A stretch of DNA of 47,406 nt, taken from the NCBI GenBank assembly GCA_016463705.1, contig JAEMQU010000007.1:1-47406 (forward strand). The letters run 5' to 3'. Positions 43,432 to 47,406 of this stretch are shown in pieces (positions within the stretch are counted from its first letter, which is position 1; every line of letters begins with the position of its first letter). The notes below the pieces were generated by a model. The model did no database searches, had not been told where the DNA came from, and saw only the letters and a list, made by a program, of their open reading frames with translations. This DNA is from Opitutales bacterium. Its GTDB lineage: Bacteria; Verrucomicrobiota; Verrucomicrobiia; Opitutales; UBA953. A program made the position numbers and the translations under genes.

Positions 43432-44003
43432 ACAGGGGGAGCTTCAGCAAGCGGTGCACGACGGTGTCCGCCACTTTCACCCTCTTTATTCGCGTCCCCG
43501 TCTTTGTCCTTCGACTTCCCTTCGGCGCGAATCTTAGGTAAGTCCGCCGAATATTTTTCTAATAATTTACGAATGTATTGTTGGCGCTCTTCCGATGAAA
43601 GTTTTACGAAGTTAGCACGTTCTTGTTTAGCTTCATCAGCAGAGAGCTGTTTTAAATGGAATTCAAAAACTTTGGCCCCGAGGCCACCAGGCCCGGATTT
43701 TTCGCGCATCTCCTTCAGTGCTTTTTTACGCTCTTCGGGACTAGCATTCTCTATTTTAGCGAGAGTTGCCGCAAAATCTTTACGTTGTTCGGGCGACATT
43801 CTTTCGATCCGCTCCATGGCAGATCGCATTTTGGCTAAACGTTCGGGCGGTAATTCTAAAATTTTACGCATCGTCTGAACTTCCTCAATCGAAGGCTCGT
43901 TAGCAGGATTAGAGCGCGGCGCATCGGCGGGTGATTTCGATTTTTCGTCGACGGCACCACAGGTCGCGGCAGTTAATAAAAGAATAAATGTAAAATAACG
44001 CAT
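43425..44003 (-). CDS. Small exported helical protein, sigma-factor operon
   Basis: Start chosen at ATG 44003 (MRYFTFILLLTAA), giving 192 residues with a signal peptide cleaved after about CGA. The mature part is charged and helical with repeated SPEQRKDFAATLAKIEN/SPEERKKALKEMREKSG motifs and SSEERQQYIRKLLEKY, reminiscent of DUF3106 or Spy/CpxP-like periplasmic proteins but not clearly either. It is 4 bp downstream of the putative anti-sigma gene, so it may be a target or envelope-stress component of the same unit. Function not recognised. Confidence 0.7.
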   Translation of the reverse strand: MRYFTFILLLTAATCGAVDEKSKSPADAPRSNPANEPSIEEVQTMRKILELPPERLAKMRSAMERIERMSPEQRKDFAATLAKIENASPEERKKALKEMREKSGPGGLGAKVFEFHLKQLSADEAKQERANFVKLSSEERQQYIRKLLEKYSADLPKIRAEGKSKDKDGDANKEGESGGHRRAPLAEAPPVQ

Positions 44004-44007
44004 GGTT

Positions 44008-44373
44008 TTAGATTTCCGTTTTATTGAGGACATCGACCACCAGGGAATTTTGATCAACGACAGGGCTAAGCATCGATAAATCATCGGCCATACCTAAGAG
44101 TGCACTTAATTGTGAAGCTTCATCGCTACGCACTAAGAATTGAGTTTGCTGAATAAGATACTCTTCCGAAGGTCCGTTGAAATAAACTAAGCTAGCAACC
44201 AAACAGGCGGCCATGGAAGTAGCGAAAGACGACCAACGAATAATTTGGCGGCGACGGTAGGCGTGAACGGCTAAAACGACGCGGTCGGCAAAACCAGATA
44301 CCTTCACGGAGCGAGAACGACCCAAGTGGGTCGCCAAGTCGGCTTCGAGATTGGAGGGTGAGTGTTGGCTCAT
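44008..44373 (-). CDS. Putative anti-sigma factor, single-pass membrane protein
   Basis: 121 residues: a cytoplasmic N-terminus of about 45 residues (ADLATHLGRSRSVKVSGFADRV and YRRRQIIRW), one membrane helix (SSFATSMAACLVASLVYF), and a short periplasmic end. It lacks the HxxxCxxC zinc-anti-sigma motif. Assignment is by position, 47 bp downstream of the ECF sigma gene, and by topology. It could instead be an accessory regulator. The small exported-protein gene follows after 4 bp. Confidence 0.6.
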   Translation of the reverse strand: MSQHSPSNLEADLATHLGRSRSVKVSGFADRVVLAVHAYRRRQIIRWSSFATSMAACLVASLVYFNGPSEEYLIQQTQFLVRSDEASQLSALLGMADDLSMLSPVVDQNSLVVDVLNKTEI

Positions 44374-44420
44374 GGTCTTACAGTAAGATAAACCCCGAAA
44401 AAGTCAGCGGGTTGCAATTT

Positions 44421-44996
44421 TTATTGGTTTTCATAATGATCTTTTAAAAGTTCGCGGAGGCGGGTGCGGGCCCGATGAATCCACGTTTTAACTGAAGAAA
44501 CGGGGGCTTTCATGGCGAGGGCGATCTCCTCGTAGGGCATGTCCTGTTGGACGAGTAGGATAATCGCGGTGCGTTGTTCTAAAGGGAGTTGATTGACCGC
44601 CCGGTCAAAAGATTCCTCCAACTCCACAACATGGCGGGCGGATTCGTGGCTTTGATCTCCTGGTTCAGGGGTTGAATCGAGGGTGCTGGTTGGCTTGCGA
44701 CTCTTGCGACGCCATTCATTAAGCACCAGGTTGTGGGCGATGTGGATTAAGTAAGTCGATAACTTGGCCTCGGGGCGCCAACGCGAGGCGGCTCGATGGA
44801 GTCGAATAAAAACCTCCATGGCGAGTTCTTCGGCAGTGGTTTGTGAACCCACTTCATACTTCAGATAGCCTACCAGGCGGGGGTGATGGCGGTCGACTAA
44901 CTGACGTAAGGCATGGTCATCGCCTTGCGCCACAAGTGCCATCAGACGCTTATCCTCTTCATCTTCACTCGAAGGAGAATAATGAGGAGTCGTCAT
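44421..44996 (-). CDS. ECF-type RNA polymerase sigma factor
   Basis: 191 residues with region 2 (LRQLVDRHHPRLVGYLKYEVG, AEELAMEVFIRLHRA, STYLIHIAHNLVLNEWRR) and region 4 (LPLEQRTAIILLVQQDMPYEEIA and a helix-turn-helix SSVKTWIHRARTRLRELL). The linker is acidic, and the N-terminus is short, as in ECF sigma factors. It is 3 bp downstream of holB and followed by the putative anti-sigma factor and an exported protein, so it is likely autoregulated envelope signalling; its regulon is unknown. Confidence 0.93.
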   Translation of the reverse strand: MTTPHYSPSSEDEEDKRLMALVAQGDDHALRQLVDRHHPRLVGYLKYEVGSQTTAEELAMEVFIRLHRAASRWRPEAKLSTYLIHIAHNLVLNEWRRKSRKPTSTLDSTPEPGDQSHESARHVVELEESFDRAVNQLPLEQRTAIILLVQQDMPYEEIALAMKAPVSSVKTWIHRARTRLRELLKDHYENQ

Positions 44997-44999
44997 GAA

Positions 45000-45941
45000 C
45001 TACGATGAAGATGACGGCGGGCGGGAAGAGAAAATCCGCACCGTTTGGAGGAGAAAGTTTTCTAAGCCCGAAATTCGGGAATAGCTTAATTCCAAGCGAA
45101 CACGGCATGATTCTAAAGCCGTCACCGTGCTAGCAATCTGCAATGAAAGTGTCGGGTGACTACGGCCCATTAATCTTATTCTTTCTTCCATGGAAACCAG
45201 CATGCGATTCCAAATACCGCGGCGAATATTTTCTTCATGGGCTTCGGTGATATCTTTTTTATCTTCATCGTCGGTAATCGGTGGAGGCGGAGCTTTTTCC
45301 AAGGCTTCTTCGAGAAATAATTCTAATAAGACCTCAAAACGGGCACAGAGTGAATACAGCGGGATGATTATTTCAGTGGAGCGATTTTGGGTTGGCTTGG
45401 ACGTGGCCAACTTAGTGACGAAATTCTCAAAGTCTTTTAACCAATTATTCCAGGAGGCATCTTGGATGAGCGATTGCTCTCCGCCGAGGTGAAATCTCAA
45501 AGATCGGCTCAGTATGGTCGGCAATACGCGATAATAATTAGTCGTCTGCAAAATGATTAACGTACCCGCGGGAGGCTCTTCTAAGGTTTTTAAAAAACAA
45601 TTAGCGGCTTCGGGGGCAAAGCGGTCGACGTCATAAATAATCACCACGCGACGACCGGTGGTAGAGGTCAGTCTCAAGTCTCCCACCACTTCCAGCGTAC
45701 TCTCCATATTAATACGTCGAGATTTCTTAGCGGGTCGCAACGCACGGCAATCGGCATGACTTAAGGGATCACCCGTTTCTAAATGTAAGCCCGCGAGCCA
45801 TTCCGACGCTTTGAGTAGTAGTTCGCTATTTTGACCCGTAAATAAAACCGCGTGAGGCATCCGACCCTCGACGCGTGACCGAGCAAGCACCTTAAGGGCG
45901 GGAATATTTTCTATATTAGAGGAAGCGTCGAGTGACTTCAT
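45000..45941 (-). CDS. holB: DNA polymerase III delta-prime subunit-like (HolB)
   Basis: 313 residues. It begins like clamp-loader AAA+ subunits (LKVLARSRVEGRMPHAVLFTGQ), but no functional Walker A follows (GQNSELLLK), and the CxxC zinc module is missing. The RRVVIIYDVDRFAPEAANCFLKTLEEPP block and TILSRSLRFHLG (sensor/SRC-like) are well kept. In E. coli the delta-prime subunit also lacks ATPase activity. It overlaps tmk by 26 bp, the usual tmk-holB order, and precedes the sigma gene by 3 bp. Confidence 0.88.
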   Translation of the reverse strand: MKSLDASSNIENIPALKVLARSRVEGRMPHAVLFTGQNSELLLKASEWLAGLHLETGDPLSHADCRALRPAKKSRRINMESTLEVVGDLRLTSTTGRRVVIIYDVDRFAPEAANCFLKTLEEPPAGTLIILQTTNYYRVLPTILSRSLRFHLGGEQSLIQDASWNNWLKDFENFVTKLATSKPTQNRSTEIIIPLYSLCARFEVLLELFLEEALEKAPPPPITDDEDKKDITEAHEENIRRGIWNRMLVSMEERIRLMGRSHPTLSLQIASTVTALESCRVRLELSYSRISGLENFLLQTVRIFSSRPPSSSS

Positions 45942-46548
45942 GCCAAATAGCCTCGTCTAATTGCGAGGGAGTTTGCGTCGCATCCAAAACCAGAAAGCGC
46001 TGAGGTTCGGCTGCGACTAAGGAGTGGTAGACCGCACGGACTTTTTGGTGAAAACCCTGATCCAATAATTCAAAGCGATCGGCTTGGCCCTGATCGCGAA
46101 CGGAGGCACGGCGTAAGCCATGAGTAGGATCCAAATCTAAAAGTATCGTTAAATCGGGCACTAAAGTTCCACAGGCGAGACGATTCACCGATTCGACTAA
46201 GGATCGGTCGAGTCCGCGACCGCCCGACTGATAGGCGAGGGTGGAATCAACAAAACGATCACAAAGAACATAGGTGCCTTGCTTTAATGCGGGGACAATA
46301 ATCTCCCCCACCAACTGAGCGCGGCTAGAGGCAAACAGCAGAGCTTCGGTTTCCGCCATCATGGATTTGCTGGCTGGGCTTTTGAGGACCGTTCGCAGTT
46401 CTTCGCCGAGCGGCGTGCCACCAGGCTCGCGTAGGCAAATCACTTTGCGGCCTAACTTCGTTAAGTGTTCAGCGAGATTTTTAAGTTGGGTGGATTTACC
46501 GGCGCCCTCACCTCCTTCAAAAGTTACGAATTTTCCGACGTTAGACAT
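45916..46548 (-). CDS. tmk: Thymidylate kinase Tmk
   Basis: Phosphorylates dTMP to dTDP. The 210 residues show the P-loop FEGGEGAGKSTQLKNLAEHL, CLREPGGTPLGEELR (DR-type substrate loop), LLFASSRAQL, YVLCDRFVDSTLAYQSGGRG and the LID region RDQGQADRFE. All catalytic elements are present. It is the first gene of the tmk-holB-sigma-anti-sigma unit, with its promoter expected in 46549-46603 upstream, next to a bidirectional terminator. Confidence 0.97.
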   Translation of the reverse strand: MSNVGKFVTFEGGEGAGKSTQLKNLAEHLTKLGRKVICLREPGGTPLGEELRTVLKSPASKSMMAETEALLFASSRAQLVGEIIVPALKQGTYVLCDRFVDSTLAYQSGGRGLDRSLVESVNRLACGTLVPDLTILLDLDPTHGLRRASVRDQGQADRFELLDQGFHQKVRAVYHSLVAAEPQRFLVLDATQTPSQLDEAIWHEVTRRFL

Positions 46549-46603
46549 GTTAAGATGAATGTATCAATTTAAACTCAAAGCGAGCGGAGAAATTCCAGAA
46601 ATT

Positions 46604-46632
46604 AAAAAGGCCCATTTCTATGGGCCTTTTTT
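46604..46632. terminator. Bidirectional rho-independent terminator
   Basis: A perfect 12-bp stem (46604-46615 with 46620-46631), GC core GGCCCA/TGGGCC, loop TTCT, flanked by A- and T-runs. It ends the minus-strand repeat protein gene stopping at 46649 and insulates tmk. Confidence 0.88.
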
Positions 46633-46648
46633 AAAAATCCGACAGTTT

Positions 46649-47406
46649 TTATCCACCAGAGTTAGTAGGTGAAGGATTTTTCTGGTTTTCCCTTTCGATA
46701 GTTTCTTGAATCGTATCACTGATAGCGTCCATCACATCACTAACTCCACCGCCACCGGTTGAACCAGGATTATTAGTGGTGTCTGTTTCAGTAGGAGAAC
46801 CAGTTTTATCGGCAGGAACTACGGGAGGAGTCTTATCAGCAATCGTTTTAACTTCGTCTTTTAAGCTAGAAGGCAAGGAGGTACCTTTGCTTAAATCATC
46901 GGCGATAGTTTTAACTTCATCCGGACCTAATTTCGAAAAAGTGATTGTAGGAGCAGTAAGAGGTGGAGGTGGTAGCGACGGACCATCAAGCTGAGTGGAA
47001 ACTTTAGTTCCTACTTTTACAGTTACGGGTTCGCTCAATGTTACTAGACGAGCATCGGAATCAACTGAAACAATGGCAACATCATCAGGAAATCCTTCAG
47101 CAATTACTTTCATACCGGGTTCCAGACCTATTACACTGTCCAACTTGATCACGTTTTTGTTGAGGACAGGTTCGGTCGCTATGGTCTTTTTTTCTTTTTC
47201 TACAACCGTTGAAACTTGAGTTCCAGAATTGACGGTCACGGGAACGCTCAAGGTTACTAGACCATTAGCAGCATCAATGGAAACGATGACAACATCTTCG
47301 GGGAATCCTTCAGCTCTAATTTTCATACCAGTTTCCAGACCCAGCACACTCTCCAACTTGATCACGTTTTTGTTGAGGACAGGTTCGGTCGCTATGGTCT
47401 TTTTTT
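46649..47406 (-). CDS. Repeat protein with 71-residue beta-rich repeats, 5' end outside the window
   Basis: The reading frame is open to the right edge, so the gene is partial: it has 252 codons in the window, but the true start is missing. Two repeats of 71 residues are visible, each with the pattern VIKLxSVxGLExGMKxxAEGFPxDVxIVSxD and VTLSxPVTVxxGTxVS. This resembles beta-strand repeat units in bacterial surface and phage tail-type proteins. A Pro/Thr/Ser/Gly-rich tail follows, ending in NSGG. Two 17-residue KTIADDLSKGTSLPSSLKDE-like segments occur in the middle. A surface or extracellular role is inferred; family not recognised. Confidence 0.7.
   Translation of the reverse strand, partial: KKTIATEPVLNKNVIKLESVLGLETGMKIRAEGFPEDVVIVSIDAANGLVTLSVPVTVNSGTQVSTVVEKEKKTIATEPVLNKNVIKLDSVIGLEPGMKVIAEGFPDDVAIVSVDSDARLVTLSEPVTVKVGTKVSTQLDGPSLPPPPLTAPTITFSKLGPDEVKTIADDLSKGTSLPSSLKDEVKTIADKTPPVVPADKTGSPTETDTTNNPGSTGGGGVSDVMDAISDTIQETIERENQKNPSPTNSGG
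47141..47406 (-). repeat. 213-bp tandem repeat units with 53-bp identity
   Basis: 47141-47193 and 47354-47406 are identical over all 53 bases visible, one 213-bp period (71 codons) apart. The intervening halves are more diverged, so part of the unit is recently copied or homogenised. The repeat continues beyond the edge. Confidence 0.85.

Noticed and set aside
44374-44420. Hairpin between sigma and anti-sigma genes as a terminator
   Set aside because: The stem is short (about 6 bp), and the minus-strand tail is not T-rich, so a terminator is not supported.

Overview
The window looks like chromosomal core sequence from a member of the Verrucomicrobiota, probably Opitutae-like (placement inferred from gene content, not computed). 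The pointers are a very large beta-propeller/HEAT/CxxCH cytochrome of the PVC type, verrucomicrobial pseudopilins, a MurC-MurB fusion inside a long division/cell-wall cluster, an atypical FtsZ, and an LpxL-like acyltransferase that implies a Gram-negative envelope. MurE carries the DNPR motif of meso-diaminopimelate enzymes, and MenA implies menaquinone. I see no transposase, integrase, phage module, CRISPR array or rRNA.

Layout. 1-5.1 kb (minus): giant secreted c-type cytochrome-like protein and a MidA/NDUFAF7-type methyltransferase. 5.2-8.2 kb (plus): tsaD, an unrecognised protein, a lipoprotein and an M23 peptidase. 8.2-14.6 kb (minus): algH/yqgE, dCMP deaminase, menA, a pseudopilin, glyA, rpiB, a YwlE-like phosphatase, purD, then tRNA-Leu(GAG). 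The phosphatase-rpiB-glyA order matches the Bacillus ywlE-ywlF-(ywlG)-glyA region. 14.9-19.1 kb: a protein with an Arg/Gly/Ser/Asp-rich region, a second pseudopilin, a glycosyltransferase-like protein and a Sel1 lipoprotein, with unusual octamer arrays and GC stem-loops between them. 19.1-20.4 kb: tRNA-Ser(TGA) and a DUF2851 gene.

20.4-39.9 kb (minus) is a single, tightly packed division and peptidoglycan cluster: mraZ, rsmH, ftsL-like, ftsI, murE, murF, mraY, murD, a LysM lipoprotein, ftsW, murG, murC-murB, ddl, ftsQ, ftsA, ftsZ, then sufS. Most junctions are 4-bp ATGA overlaps or 3-bp gaps, so translational coupling is likely. Upstream of mraZ lie TGGG-type direct repeats that look like an MraZ operator. 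The one long non-coding stretch (39832-40215) also holds AT-rich dyads.

40.2-43.4 kb (plus): a small lipoprotein with its own terminator, then aroC, a CobW-like P-loop protein and an LpxL-like acyltransferase. 43.4-46.5 kb (minus): tmk, holB-like, ECF sigma factor, putative anti-sigma factor and a small exported protein. The right edge cuts a gene made of 71-residue repeats.

The least ordinary items are the pseudopilin bracketed by 40-bp direct repeats and stem-loops, the FtsZ lacking the second T7-loop aspartate, the LysM lipoprotein embedded in the division cluster, and the repeat protein at the right edge. No obvious defence or mobile system is visible.
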